Shown: positions 26,436 to 36,183, counted from the stretch's first letter. The stretch is 64,000 nt of DNA from Ancylobacter lacus (GCF_018390635.1 NZ_JAHBGE010000009.1:1-64000); one strand, 5' to 3'. Notes: generated by a model from the letters alone, not told the origin. Numbers and translations are program-made.

Positions 26436-26930
26436 GGTCTTTCCTCCTAGGATGAATCGCCCCTGAAAAGGCGTCCTTGCCGCGTGTCGACGCCACCCCC
26501 GGGGGAGGAAGTCGCCGCGTTTCTCATATCGGGGGCCCGCCGGGGGTTGCTCCCCCGTTCCGGCCCTTGGCGTCCGTGGCGGGGAGACTGCGCCTGCTTT
26601 CAAGTGGGCGTCAACGCCGTATTCAGTCGAACACAACGACGTGCGACGTTTGGGATCCGGCACCCGCAAAGCCGCGCCGCCAGAGGCTTCGCAGGCTCTC
26701 GCGGGAAGGGGCGACGGGGTCGGCCGGACGACATGTCGCACCCGGCGTCCCGGGGCGCGGCGCGTCCGCGGGAGGCGGCGAGGTGCTCATCGCCCGAAAC
26801 GGCCCGGCTCTTGCTAAGCTGCGGTGGTGCGCTGGTGTCATCGTCCGGCACACACGATCTTACCGTTCGCCTGCCACGACCGAAGCCGGCGTCGCCGTCC
26901 CCACCTGCGAAGACCCCACCGGAACCTGAC
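26436..26930. other. divergent intergenic region without a supported gene
   Basis: This 495-bp region lies between the aldehyde dehydrogenase and aminotransferase genes. Open frames cross it but show no family signal. A GC hairpin (CGGGGG / CCCCCG, 26541-26557) is present. No sigma-54 -24/-12 pair for the aldehyde dehydrogenase was found. Both flanking promoters should lie here. Confidence 0.5.
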
Positions 26931-27896
26931 ATGTCCCAGCCCACCCCAGACTTCTCCCGCGGCGCCGCCTATGTAAACGGCACGTTCGTGCCCATGTCGG
27001 AGGCGAAGATCCCGCTGGGCGACTGGGGCTTCACCCGCTCCGACGTCACCTACGACGTCGCGCATGTGAAGCATGGCGGCTTCTTCCGGCTGGACGACCA
27101 TCTCGACCGCTTCGAGACGTCGCTGGCCGGCTACCGCCTGACGCCGCCGGTGGACCGGGCCCAGATGCGCGAGATCGTAGGGCGGTGCGTCGCGCTGTCC
27201 GGGCTGCGCGAGGCCTTCGTCGCCATGCTCTCCACCCGCGGGGTGCCGCGCGTCTTCGGCTCGCGCAACCCGCATGATTGCGACAACACCTTCTATGCCT
27301 ACGCCATTCCCTGGCTCGACGTGATCAAGCCGGACGTGCAGGAGCGCGGCGCGCACCTGCTGGTCGCCTCGGTGCCGCGCTTCTCCAGCCGCTCGCTCGA
27401 CCCGACGCTGAAGAACTACAACTGGCGCGACCTCAGCCGCGGCGTGTTCGAGGCGCTGGACAGCGGCTACGACACCGCCCTGCTGCTGGACGACGACGGC
27501 TTCGTCACGGAAGGGCCGGGCTTCAACGTGTTCATCGTGAAGGGCGACGTCGTCACCACGCCGGACCGCGGCGCCCTCCTCGGCATCACCCGGCGTTCCG
27601 TGCTGGAACTCTGTCCCGAGCTGGGCCTGGAACCCCGCATCGCGCCGGTCACCTTCGACGACCTGATGGAGGCGGACGAGGTGTTCACCACGACCACCGC
27701 CGGCGGGGTGATGCCGTGCGCGCGGGTCAACGACCGAATCTACGGAAACGACCGCCCGGGTGAGATCAGCCTCAGGCTGAAGGCGCTGTACTGGCAGAAG
27801 CATGCCGAGGGCTGGCATATGACGCCGGTCAATTACGACGATCCCGAGCGCCCCTTCGCTGCCGGACTGACTCCCGAGGGAGAAAAGCGCCCATAA
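26931..27896 (+). CDS. class IV PLP-dependent aminotransferase (321 aa)
   Basis: This is a fold-type IV aminotransferase, the family of branched-chain amino acid aminotransferase, D-amino acid transaminase and (R)-selective amine transaminases. The PLP-binding lysine is in SLDPTLKNYNWRDLSRG (Lys161) and the PLP phosphate region in FVTEGPGFNVFIV and TTTAGGVMP. The ATG at 26931 is the first one next to conserved sequence; an open frame upstream is not conserved. The exact amino donor cannot be assigned. It has no operon partner. Confidence 0.85.
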   Translation: MSQPTPDFSRGAAYVNGTFVPMSEAKIPLGDWGFTRSDVTYDVAHVKHGGFFRLDDHLDRFETSLAGYRLTPPVDRAQMREIVGRCVALSGLREAFVAMLSTRGVPRVFGSRNPHDCDNTFYAYAIPWLDVIKPDVQERGAHLLVASVPRFSSRSLDPTLKNYNWRDLSRGVFEALDSGYDTALLLDDDGFVTEGPGFNVFIVKGDVVTTPDRGALLGITRRSVLELCPELGLEPRIAPVTFDDLMEADEVFTTTTAGGVMPCARVNDRIYGNDRPGEISLRLKALYWQKHAEGWHMTPVNYDDPERPFAAGLTPEGEKRP

Positions 27897-28046
27897 CGCT
27901 TCTAAATTGCTACTATTCGTTGTGTTATTTCTGCACCGCAGCGATTTATATCGGATATGTCACCGGTTTTGATATTTTTTATCTTTTCCGCGCCGCACAA
28001 CAGCCCTACTCTATTATAGATATTTTGTATCCAAAGGGGTGCCCTG

Positions 28047-30020
28047 GTGGGCCGTGCGCGCGTTCTTTCGCCTGTGGGCGCGTGGGCGCTCACAGGGCTC
28101 CTCACGCTTGCGTCGATGAGTGCGCTGCCGGTGTCCGCGCCGGCCCAGCATCTCGCCGCCCGTGAAGGGATGCCGACCCCTGCCGTGGTGCCTGACCGGC
28201 CGGCGGTTGTCGTGCCGCTGCCGACCACGACCCTCGCGCCGACGCTGGCCGCAGCCCCTGCCCTTGCGTCCCCGCCACCGCCCGGGCCGGCGGCCGATGT
28301 CTTCATGCCCCTCGCCCGCCGCCGCGGCTACGTGCTGGCGGGGCAGTTTCCCCGCCATGCGCCGCGGCAGCAGATGGCAACGGAGCTGAGGCTGTTCTCC
28401 AACGCCCTGCTCAGCCTCGCCGTCGCCCGCGCCATACGGGACAACCCCCAGGCCCTGCCCGATGTCGAGACGGTGGCCCTTCTGGCGCAGCGCTTCGTTC
28501 ACCCCGACCGGATCCGGCAATGGCTGGCGCCCCTGCGGCCCGCCGGCCGCGCGGGCTCGGCGCCGGACTGGCTGCCCTCGCTGAACGAGGAGGGCATCCG
28601 GCAGGTGCTCTACGCCGCCCCCGACCGGGAGCGCTTCGCGGTGCTGAGCGATTTCGCGGCGCATACCCTGCCGCTCATCGCCCGCGCGGCGCCGCGCCTG
28701 CCGCTGGACATCGTCATCCCCGAGCAGGCCAGCGCCGGCTACTACGCTCCCGACCGGGGCGGCCTCGTGCTGGTCGACACGCCGGTGCGGTTTACGGTGG
28801 AGGCCGATATCCCGGTGAACGCCACGCTGGAGATCGACAACCGCGTCATCCCGGTCTCGGCCGACACGGCCCAGCGGTTACGCCAGCGAACCGGCAGCAC
28901 GGTGACCCTGGCCGCGTTCGCCCGGCTCACCGGCATGGACCCGACCACCTGGATCAGCGGCGACCTGCTCGGCGTTCCCCTCTACGCCCTGGAACAGGTC
29001 GGCGGGTTCCGCCTCGACCTCACGCTGAAATGGGTGTCGAGCTATGCCGACCCGGACCTCACCGATCCCATCGCCGAGCTGCCGCTGACGCGCATGGAAG
29101 AGGAGAGCGGCGAGCCCGGCGGCCCCTCGCCACAGGCTCTCCTCACCCTGCGCTTGGCCGGGGAGCCGCTGATCCGCCTCGGCGGCACGGGCATCAAGCC
29201 GGACCCGGCGCCGCTGTCGGTGGAAAAGGCGCCGCCGCCCGAGCCGGCCGCCAGCATCGAGGCCATGGCGGCGGCAGACAGCCCGGCGATGAGCCCGGCG
29301 AACATTACCGGCACCCTGCCGGCCGGCCGGCAGCGGCGCCATTACGACATTGCCGGCCTCTCGCTCGACATGACGCCCGCCGCCGCGGAACAGATCCTGC
29401 GGCGCGGGCGGCTCACCCAGCGGTTGAGCTTCAGCCCCTACCGGCTGAGCCCGGCGCTCGGCTTCGATCAGGCCCGCCTCTTCATGAGCGCCGACAATCG
29501 GGAAACCGTCGCTCTGGTCGCCGACCCGGACCGGCCCGACGGTCGCCTGCTGGCCATCGGGCGTTATGTCGTTGCGGCCGAGCCGTATGTCCGCGAGGAG
29601 CTGGTACGGGCGATGCTCACCAAATATGGCGAGCCACGGGCCGTGAACGGGCCCTTCCTGGTCTGGGGCGGCCAGCCCGGCCGGGGCGATGTCCACGGCC
29701 CCTGCTTCATGCGGCTGGACCAGCCGGCGCGTGGCCGGTGGGCCGATGCCGACGGCACCCCGCCGAACTGGCCCGACCTGACCCCCTCGCGCACGCTGCA
29801 GGGCTTCCCCGGTCCCCGCGCCATGCCGTGGCCCAGCTTTCCGACCGTCGATGCGGAGTCCACCGACATCCGCGCCTGCGGCCCGACCGTCGCCGCATGG
29901 GTGCCGCTGACACCCGGCGCCAGGGATTACGCGGTGTGGCTCACCGACGTCAGCGCTTTTCCCGGCCCCGTCGGCAGGGTCCAATCCGGCTCGGCCGCCC
30001 CGCAGCGCCCACGGCTCTAG
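28047..30020 (+). CDS. exported protein of unknown function (657 aa)
   Basis: I do not recognise this protein. The N-terminus (GAWALTGLLTLASMSALPVSAPAQ, residues 11-34) is a Sec signal peptide, followed by a Pro/Ala-rich stretch to about residue 80. The middle (residues about 85-350) is a globular domain with DWLPSLNEEGIRQVLYAAPDRERF and a beta-rich part; the last 240 residues form another, with AGLSLDMTPAAAEQILRRG and TKYGEPRAVNGPFLVWGG. A low-complexity linker separates them. It starts at GTG 28047, preceded by AAAGGGG and a markedly AT-rich 150-bp leader. A periplasmic or surface role is likely. Confidence 0.7.
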   Translation: MGRARVLSPVGAWALTGLLTLASMSALPVSAPAQHLAAREGMPTPAVVPDRPAVVVPLPTTTLAPTLAAAPALASPPPPGPAADVFMPLARRRGYVLAGQFPRHAPRQQMATELRLFSNALLSLAVARAIRDNPQALPDVETVALLAQRFVHPDRIRQWLAPLRPAGRAGSAPDWLPSLNEEGIRQVLYAAPDRERFAVLSDFAAHTLPLIARAAPRLPLDIVIPEQASAGYYAPDRGGLVLVDTPVRFTVEADIPVNATLEIDNRVIPVSADTAQRLRQRTGSTVTLAAFARLTGMDPTTWISGDLLGVPLYALEQVGGFRLDLTLKWVSSYADPDLTDPIAELPLTRMEEESGEPGGPSPQALLTLRLAGEPLIRLGGTGIKPDPAPLSVEKAPPPEPAASIEAMAAADSPAMSPANITGTLPAGRQRRHYDIAGLSLDMTPAAAEQILRRGRLTQRLSFSPYRLSPALGFDQARLFMSADNRETVALVADPDRPDGRLLAIGRYVVAAEPYVREELVRAMLTKYGEPRAVNGPFLVWGGQPGRGDVHGPCFMRLDQPARGRWADADGTPPNWPDLTPSRTLQGFPGPRAMPWPSFPTVDAESTDIRACGPTVAAWVPLTPGARDYAVWLTDVSAFPGPVGRVQSGSAAPQRPRL

Positions 30021-30110
30021 CCGGCCCGGCGGCATTCCCCTCATCGGTTCCCGAACGGGCAGGCGCCGTGACGCCACGGGCGCCCGCTTGATCCCGCAGG
30101 TCGGTCGTGC

Positions 30111-30131
30111 GAATGATACATTGTATCATTC
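30111..30131. promoter_or_regulatory. perfect 21-bp palindrome upstream of the COG0523 gene
   Basis: GAATGATACA (30111-30120), one central T, TGTATCATTC (30122-30131): ten-bp arms with no mismatch, ending 17 bp before the start codon. Length and spacing suit a metal-responsive regulator of the Fur/Zur class, which controls many COG0523 genes. The sequence is not the usual TGTTATA-type Zur box, so the regulator is unknown. Confidence 0.65.
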
Positions 30132-30148
30132 ATGATGGAGCCGGGACC

Positions 30149-31375
<1,227 letters not shown>

Positions 31376-31387
31376 GGCCACGGCGAC

Positions 31388-31419
31388 GCCGCCTGTGCTG
31401 AACGACCAGCACAGGCGGC
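31388..31419 (+). terminator. perfect hairpin between COG0523 gene and nitrile hydratase genes
   Basis: GCCGCCTGTGCTG (31388-31400), a 6-nt loop, CAGCACAGGCGGC (31407-31419): a 13-bp stem without mismatch, beginning 13 bp after the COG0523 stop. It is followed by CCATTTCC, not a T run. It may be a partial terminator, an RNA-processing or a stability element that separates activator and enzyme expression. Confidence 0.6.
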
Positions 31420-31482
31420 CCATTTCCTGCATGCCTGCTTCGACATGGTCACCACGCGGTGGCCCGGAAACGGGAGGCGGGC

Positions 31483-32202
31483 ATGACGCGGACGCCGTCG
31501 CAGCAGCCGGAGCCGGCGGAGCCGGAACGCACCGCAACGCCACCGGCAGGAGCGGGAGAGGCTGCGGCCGGCGGGCTGGACTGGACCCAGTCCGCCCAGG
31601 CGCTCGCCAGTGTCGCCGGGCTCGACATCGCGGTGCGGGTCAAGGCGCTGGAAGAGCTGCTCACCCGCAAGGGTCTGGTCGACCCGCAGGCGCTCGACGC
31701 GGTGGTCGACCTCTACGAAAACCGCATCGGCCCGCGCAACGGCGCCCGCGTGGTGGCGCGGGCCTGGACCGACCCCGCCTACCGCGCCCGTCTGCTCGCC
31801 GACGCCGATGCCGCCATCGCCGAGCTCGGCTTCACCGGTGCGCAGGGCGAGAACATGGTGGTGCTGGAAAATACGGCAGAGGTCCATAATGTGATCGTCT
31901 GCACCCTGTGCTCCTGCTACCCGTGGCCGGTGCTCGGCCTGCCGCCGAACTGGTACAAGAGCATGCCGTACCGCTCCCGCATCGTGCGCGAGCCCCGCGC
32001 CGTGCTGGCCGAGTTCGGCACGGTGCTGCCCGCCTCCACCGAGGTGCGGGTGTGGGACAGCAATTCGGAGCTGCGCTACATGGTGCTGCCCCGCCGCCCC
32101 GCCGGGACCGAAGGGCTGGACGCCGAGGCGCTCGCCGCCCTCGTCACCCGCGACAGCATGATCGGGGTGGCCGAGGCCCGCCAGCCGGAGCGCGCGGCAT
32201 GA
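31483..32202 (+). CDS. nthA: nitrile hydratase alpha subunit, cobalt-type motif (239 aa)
   Basis: This is the metal-carrying subunit that hydrates nitriles to amides, or the homologous gamma subunit of thiocyanate hydrolase. The metal site [14 protein letters not shown] (Cys140, 143 and 145) has the Thr of cobalt enzymes rather than the Ser of iron enzymes. [19 protein letters not shown] and [14 protein letters not shown] are conserved. The ATG at 31483 follows GGGAGG. A Pro/Ala-rich extension of about 30 residues precedes the conserved domain. It is coupled by ATGA to the beta N-terminal gene. Substrate (nitrile or thiocyanate) is undecided. Confidence 0.9.
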   Translation: MTRTPSQQPEPAEPERTATPPAGAGEAAAGGLDWTQSAQALASVAGLDIAVRVKALEELLTRKGLVDPQALDAVVDLYENRIGPRNGARVVARAWTDPAYRARLLADADAAIAELGFTGAQGENMVVLENTAEVHNVIVCTLCSCYPWPVLGLPPNWYKSMPYRSRIVREPRAVLAEFGTVLPASTEVRVWDSNSELRYMVLPRRPAGTEGLDAEALAALVTRDSMIGVAEARQPERAA

Positions 32203-32543
32203 ACACGGTGCACGATTGCGGCGGCATGGACGGCTTCGGCCCGGTGGTGCCGCCCGGCTATGACGGCAGCGAGCCGGTCTTCAAGCAGGAATGGGAAAGC
32301 CGGATGTTCGCCGTGTTCATGGCGACCATCATCGGCGGGCTGTTCACCGACGAGGCGTTCCGCCAGTCGCGCGAACGGCTCGACCCCGCGCTCTACCTCA
32401 CCCGGCCCTATTACGAACAATGGTGGTTCGCCGTCGCCCGGCTGCTGCTGGAAAGCGGCGCCATCACGCCCGGAGAGTTTGCCGCCGCCCTCGCGAAAGC
32501 GGGAGAGGCGGGCGCGGCAGCCGTGGCGGAGGGCGCACGATGA
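32199..32543 (+). CDS. nitrile hydratase beta subunit, N-terminal half as separate chain (114 aa)
   Basis: The sequence [16 protein letters not shown] is the classical start of nitrile hydratase beta subunits, and [11 protein letters not shown] and [19 protein letters not shown] are their helical N-terminal domain. The chain then stops at 114 residues, whereas normal beta subunits run to about 220. The rest is encoded by the next gene. Both junctions are ATGA overlaps, and the C-terminal half starts with its own conserved region, so this is a true gene split and not a frameshift. Thiocyanate hydrolase has the same three-chain design. Confidence 0.87.
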   Translation: MNTVHDCGGMDGFGPVVPPGYDGSEPVFKQEWESRMFAVFMATIIGGLFTDEAFRQSRERLDPALYLTRPYYEQWWFAVARLLLESGAITPGEFAAALAKAGEAGAAAVAEGAR

Positions 32544-32899
32544 GCTTCGGCCCCGAGGAGATCGTCGCGCTGGTTCACCAGGGCGCCACCACCCGGGTCG
32601 CCGCGCCGGACGCGCCACCCCGCTTCGCCCCCGGCGACCGGGTGCTGACCCGCAACCTCAACCCGCCGACCCACACCCGCCTGCCACGCTACTGTCGGGG
32701 CAAGCGGGGCGAGGTGGTGCGGGTGCACGGCGTCTACGCCTATCCCGATGCCCGGGCACTGGGGGACGACGCGGCGCGGGAATATTGCTACGCCGTCCGC
32801 TTCACCGCTCGGGAACTGTGGGGGGATGGCGCGGCGGCCGGCGACACCCTCACCATCGACATGCACGACAGTTACCTGCTGCCGGACCCGGCGGCATGA
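32540..32899 (+). CDS. nitrile hydratase beta subunit, C-terminal SH3-like half (119 aa)
   Basis: This matches the C-terminal beta-barrel domain of nitrile hydratase beta subunits. PPRFAPGDRVLTRNLNPPTHTRLPRYCRGKRGEV and VYAYPDARALG are the recognisable parts (shortened: FAPGDRVLTRN, HTRLPRYCRGKRG), then YCYAVRFTARELWG and DSYLLPDP. It carries its own start at 32540 with ATGA coupling on both sides. Together with the 114-residue chain it rebuilds a full beta subunit. Confidence 0.87.
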   Translation: MSFGPEEIVALVHQGATTRVAAPDAPPRFAPGDRVLTRNLNPPTHTRLPRYCRGKRGEVVRVHGVYAYPDARALGDDAAREYCYAVRFTARELWGDGAAAGDTLTIDMHDSYLLPDPAA

Positions 32900-33261
32900 G
32901 CGCGCCCCGGCCCGACATCCCGGACCTTCCGTGGCTCGACCGGCCGGAGACCTTCGCCGCGCCGTGGGAGGCGAAGGCGTTCGCTCTGGTCGTCACGCTG
33001 CACGAGGCCGGACTGTTCGGCTGGCGCGAATTCGCCGACCGCCTGAGCGCGGAAATCCATGCCAACCCGGACGAGGCCTATTACCGCTGCTGGTTCGCCG
33101 CCGCGGTGCGGCTGCTGGCGGAAAAGGCGATCATCGACCCGCGCGTTCTGGCGGTGCAGGCGCAGGCCGTCGCCGCCTTCCGCCGGGCCGACCACCAGCA
33201 TGTCGCCCGCACCGGGCCGATCGCGGTGGCGCCGGGCCGGCCGGAGGCGCCGCCGCCGTGA
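32896..33261 (+). CDS. nitrile hydratase accessory protein, P14K/beta-N-like (121 aa)
   Basis: This is a small protein homologous to the N-terminal domain of the beta subunit. WEAKAFALVVTLHEAGLFGWREFADRLSAEI and EAYYRCWFAAAVRLLAEKAI are the shared helical segments (shown in substance). In cobalt nitrile hydratases such proteins act as chaperones that deliver cobalt by subunit swapping with the alpha chain. It ends a four-gene string in which all junctions are ATGA. Its presence together with a COG0523 GTPase is notable. Confidence 0.83.
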   Translation: MSAPRPDIPDLPWLDRPETFAAPWEAKAFALVVTLHEAGLFGWREFADRLSAEIHANPDEAYYRCWFAAAVRLLAEKAIIDPRVLAVQAQAVAAFRRADHQHVARTGPIAVAPGRPEAPPP

Positions 33262-33297
33262 GGCGCGGCAGAGGCCGGCCCGCTGGGTTGAGCCCGC

Positions 33298-33768
33298 TCA
33301 CCCCTTGAGATAGCTCTCGGCCGTGTCCAGCGCCTTGCCGCAGGCCTGGGCGTCGCCACGGGCATCGGCGTCGCGGGCGGTGCGCAGCGCGTCGCTCAGC
33401 TCCCGCTGATGAATGACGGGCTGCTGGCCCTGGCCGTTGCCCTGCGCGGTCTGGGCGGCGGTGGGCTGGCCCTCGGTCTGGGCGCGGACATCGGCCGCCG
33501 AGGCGGCGCGGTTGCCGAGCGCGGTATTCATCCCCGGGGTGCCCGCGGTTCCCGGCGTATCGCCGGCCTTGGGCACCTGCCGCGGCGTCGCGGCAACCGT
33601 ACCGTCGCTGCCGCCGGTGGTGGAGGCGGTCGGGCCGGAGCCGGCATCGGTGGCGTTCAGGGTCTTCTCGATCTGGGTGATGCGGCCGGCGCAGGGGCCG
33701 GCGAGCGCGGGTCCGGCGATCAGGACCAGCGTGCCGGCGAGGCCGACGATGTGGTGACGGGCGTTCAT
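33298..33768 (-). CDS. small exported protein, Thr/Gly/Gln-rich (156 aa)
   Basis: A signal peptide (HHIVGLAGTLVLIAGPALAGP, residues 5-25) is followed by ITQIEKTLNATDAGSG, a Thr/Gly/Pro-rich low-complexity middle, and a helical tail with LSDALRTARDADARGDAQACGKALDTA. The two cysteines that remain after cleavage (in PCAGRI near the mature start and QACGKAL near the end) could form a disulfide. The ATG at 33768 follows GGAGGAACGC. No family is recognised. It converges on the nitrile hydratase genes but faces the other way. Confidence 0.65.
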   Translation of the reverse strand: MNARHHIVGLAGTLVLIAGPALAGPCAGRITQIEKTLNATDAGSGPTASTTGGSDGTVAATPRQVPKAGDTPGTAGTPGMNTALGNRAASAADVRAQTEGQPTAAQTAQGNGQGQQPVIHQRELSDALRTARDADARGDAQACGKALDTAESYLKG

Positions 33769-33838
33769 GCGTTCCTCCATGCCCGGCTTATGCGCCGGTT
33801 CGCTGCCGCGGAGCGCGGACCCGGGCTCAACACCCAGT

Positions 33839-34380
33839 TCAAGGGCTTGTTCCGCTTGCGGTAGCCGGCGCCGGACCGGCGACATCGCGCACGGCCGGGC
33901 CGGTCGCGGTCTCGATCTGCTCGGCAAGGCGGCTGCGACAGAGCGACATCGACGCGTTGTGCCCGGCGTCGGAGGAGGAGCGAACCGCGTCTTCCACGAG
34001 CTTCACGCGGTAGCCACCATCCGCCGCGAAGGCGGAGGAGCGCGGCCGGGCGGCGATCGCGCGGGTGGGCGACTCGGGCGAGCGCGCGCAGCCGTTCCAG
34101 CATGTCCGCCGGCAGGCGCGCCCGCGTGACCGCCTCCCGGCGGCGATGGACTCCTCGCCATGCCCCGACCGCGTCCTCGGCATGCACCGCGGGATGAAGC
34201 GGGTGAAGAGGTTGTGCCCGGCGAACCGCCCGGCAAGGTGACGAACTACCGGCGGCACCCGCTCCATCCACGGCGTCGGCCTTGGCCCTGCGGCCCGAAC
34301 GGTTTCTGCAGGTCGACGCACGGGTGCGCCGTTCCCGCCCAGGGGCCGCCGTGGATGCGGGCGGCGGCGCCCTGAACCAT
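33839..34380 (-). pseudogene. decayed isochorismatase-family hydrolase
   Basis: Pieces of one isochorismatase-like (cysteine hydrolase) protein lie in three frames. An N-terminal HPCVDLQKPFG (around 34330-34295) replaces the usual CVDMQ start. PWMERVPPVVRHLAGRF to NLFTRFIP (about 34276-34195) is in a second frame and HAEDAVGAW (from 34184) in a third. The C-terminal GGYRVKLVEDAVRSSSDAGH (from about 34018) returns to the second frame. The segment that should carry the catalytic cysteine is missing. At least three frameshifts plus a deletion make it non-functional. Confidence 0.72.
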
Positions 34381-34552
34381 GTCGTCCTCCGCCTGTCGCC
34401 TCGCACCGGCTCTCCGCTGGGCAACCGATGGCGAAGCCTGGGGGGCAGGCGGACGTATGCGAGGATGGACGCTGGGTAAGCCGCTGCGATGTCGTCGCGT
34501 CGCGGCGTTCCTCATGCTAGGGCATGCGCGAACGACGCCGGAACCCCGCATC

Positions 34553-35332
34553 ATGCCGCCCATCCCTGATTCTTCCCGCATTTCCGTGGTCATCCCGGCC
34601 TATGAGGAGGCCGGGAATATCGGCCGTCTCGTCGCCGAGACCTTCGAGGCCATTCCCGCCGAGCGGATGGGCGAGGTGATCGTGGTGGACGATTGCAGCG
34701 CCGATGCCACCGGCGCCGAGGTCAAGGCGCTGCTGACCCGCTTTCCCCGGCTGCGCTATCTGCGCCACGCCACCCGGGCCGGGCAGAGCGCGGCGCTGCG
34801 CAGCGGCGTGCTCGCCGCGCGCTTTCCCATCATCGCCACCATGGACGGCGACGGCCAGAACGTGCCGGCAGACATTCCCCATCTGCTGGCGAAACTGGGG
34901 GGACCGGAGGGCGGCCCGGCGCTGGTGGGCGGCATCCGCGCCCGGCGCCTCGCGACCGGGTCGCGCCGTTTCGCCTCGCGCTTCGCCAACGGGCTGCGGG
35001 CCCGGCTCTTGAAGGACGACTGCCCCGACACCGGCTGCGGCATCAAGGCCTATCGCCGCGACGCCTTCCTGCTGCTGCCGTTCTTCACCAGCATGCACCG
35101 CTACCTGCCGGCGCTGTTCCTGAGCTACGGCCATGAGGTGGCCTATGTCCCGGTCGGAGACCGGCCACGGCTGGCGGGCCAGTCGAAATACACCAATTTC
35201 GGCCGGGCGCTGATCGGGATCTACGACCTGTTCGGCGTCACCTGGCTGAGGCGCCGCACCCTGATGCCGCGTATCGCGGAAGACGCGGCGGCACCGAAAG
35301 ACAGCGCCAGCCGACCCGCCGAGACGAGCTGA
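34553..35332 (+). CDS. GT2 family glycosyltransferase, DPM1/ArnC-like (259 aa)
   Basis: This is a family 2 glycosyltransferase of the polyprenyl-phosphate mannosyltransferase type. VVIPAYEEAGNIGRL (residues about 11-25), VIVVDDCSADATG and TMDGDGQNVPADIP (the DxD-type motif) are clear, as is DTGCGIKAYRRD. No C-terminal membrane anchor is present. It probably transfers a sugar to undecaprenyl phosphate, supplying the ArnT-like enzyme encoded 1.4 kb away. Its 3' end overlaps the convergent PAP2 gene by 112 bp. Confidence 0.85.
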   Translation: MPPIPDSSRISVVIPAYEEAGNIGRLVAETFEAIPAERMGEVIVVDDCSADATGAEVKALLTRFPRLRYLRHATRAGQSAALRSGVLAARFPIIATMDGDGQNVPADIPHLLAKLGGPEGGPALVGGIRARRLATGSRRFASRFANGLRARLLKDDCPDTGCGIKAYRRDAFLLLPFFTSMHRYLPALFLSYGHEVAYVPVGDRPRLAGQSKYTNFGRALIGIYDLFGVTWLRRRTLMPRIAEDAAAPKDSASRPAETS

Positions 35333-36183
35333 GACCCTGCCGCCTGAAGCTGACGCCCCGCCGCAGCCGCCAGAGCGCGGCCCCGCCGCGCCGCGGCGAG
35401 GGCGAGATCATGCAGGGCGTAGTTGCACTCGATCCCGATCCGGGTGAGGCGGACTTCCATCCGCGGGTCGGAGAAGGCGGCGGCCCAGCGGCCATAGAGC
35501 AGCCGGTGCAGCACCGTCGCCAGCGTCGCGATCAGCGCGATGGAGATGGTGACATCGGAGAGGAAATGGCCGCCAAAGGCCACCCGGTTCATCGACACCA
35601 TCACCACGAAGACGCCGATCAGAAGCCCGGCGGTCCTGCGCCGGGCCGGCGGCACGAAGGCGACCAGCGGCAGCAGGCAGGCCACCAGCGCCGCCTCGCC
35701 GGAGACGAAGGAGCGATGGCCGAGCACCTCCCCCCCCATGTGCCAGGCCGGCAGAAAGGCGCTGGCGCCGCCGAAATCGGACACGTTCACCGGCCTCGGC
35801 CGGTCCATAACCGCCTTGAGCACGCCGTTCACCAGCAGCGCCGGGCCCAGCAGGTAGAGCGAGACGAAGTAGAGCGCTAAGCGCGGCGAGCACAGGCTGC
35901 GGCGCAGCGGGCTCAGCAGCTTGAGAACGAGTGTGGCGCCGAGCAGCAGCACCACGGTGAGCGGCACCAGCGAGCCGACCTCGCGCAGGGTGCGCAGCAC
36001 GCCCACATGCTTTGCCGCGAAACCCGCGGCCGGATCGTAGAACAGCTCAGAGACCGCGAGGTCGATGCCCGGGAAGGTGATGAACAGCGCCGAGAGCAGC
36101 AGCGTCGCCGCCACGCAGCCTGCGAGAAGGCGGTCCTGCAGGAAAACCTGCCCGGCCACCCTCGCCCGTTCCCAGCCCGGCAT
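35221..36183 (-). CDS. PAP2-family membrane phosphatase with variant motif 2 (320 aa)
   Basis: This integral membrane protein has about five or six hydrophobic segments and the PAP2 phosphatase layout. Motif 1 is KAVMDRPRP (K-x6-RP, from Lys123). Motif 2 reads SFVSGEA (residues 159-165), where most relatives have PSGH, so a glutamate stands in the position of the usual histidine. Motif 3 is NRVAFGGHFLSD with Arg200, His206 and Asp210. Lipid A or undecaprenyl-pyrophosphate dephosphorylation fits the neighbours. The ATG at 36183 has AAGGGGGG upstream. A long Ala/Arg-rich C-terminal tail covers the overlap with the GT2 gene. Confidence 0.82.
   Translation of the reverse strand: MPGWERARVAGQVFLQDRLLAGCVAATLLLSALFITFPGIDLAVSELFYDPAAGFAAKHVGVLRTLREVGSLVPLTVVLLLGATLVLKLLSPLRRSLCSPRLALYFVSLYLLGPALLVNGVLKAVMDRPRPVNVSDFGGASAFLPAWHMGGEVLGHRSFVSGEAALVACLLPLVAFVPPARRRTAGLLIGVFVVMVSMNRVAFGGHFLSDVTISIALIATLATVLHRLLYGRWAAAFSDPRMEVRLTRIGIECNYALHDLALAAARRGRALAAAAGRQLQAAGSQLVSAGRLALSFGAAASSAIRGIRVRRLSQVTPNRS

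Noticed and set aside
26484-26930. 5' extension of the aminotransferase reading frame, adding about 150 residues
   Set aside because: The added translation is Arg/Ser/Pro-rich without family similarity, while the ATG at 26931 fits the class IV start.
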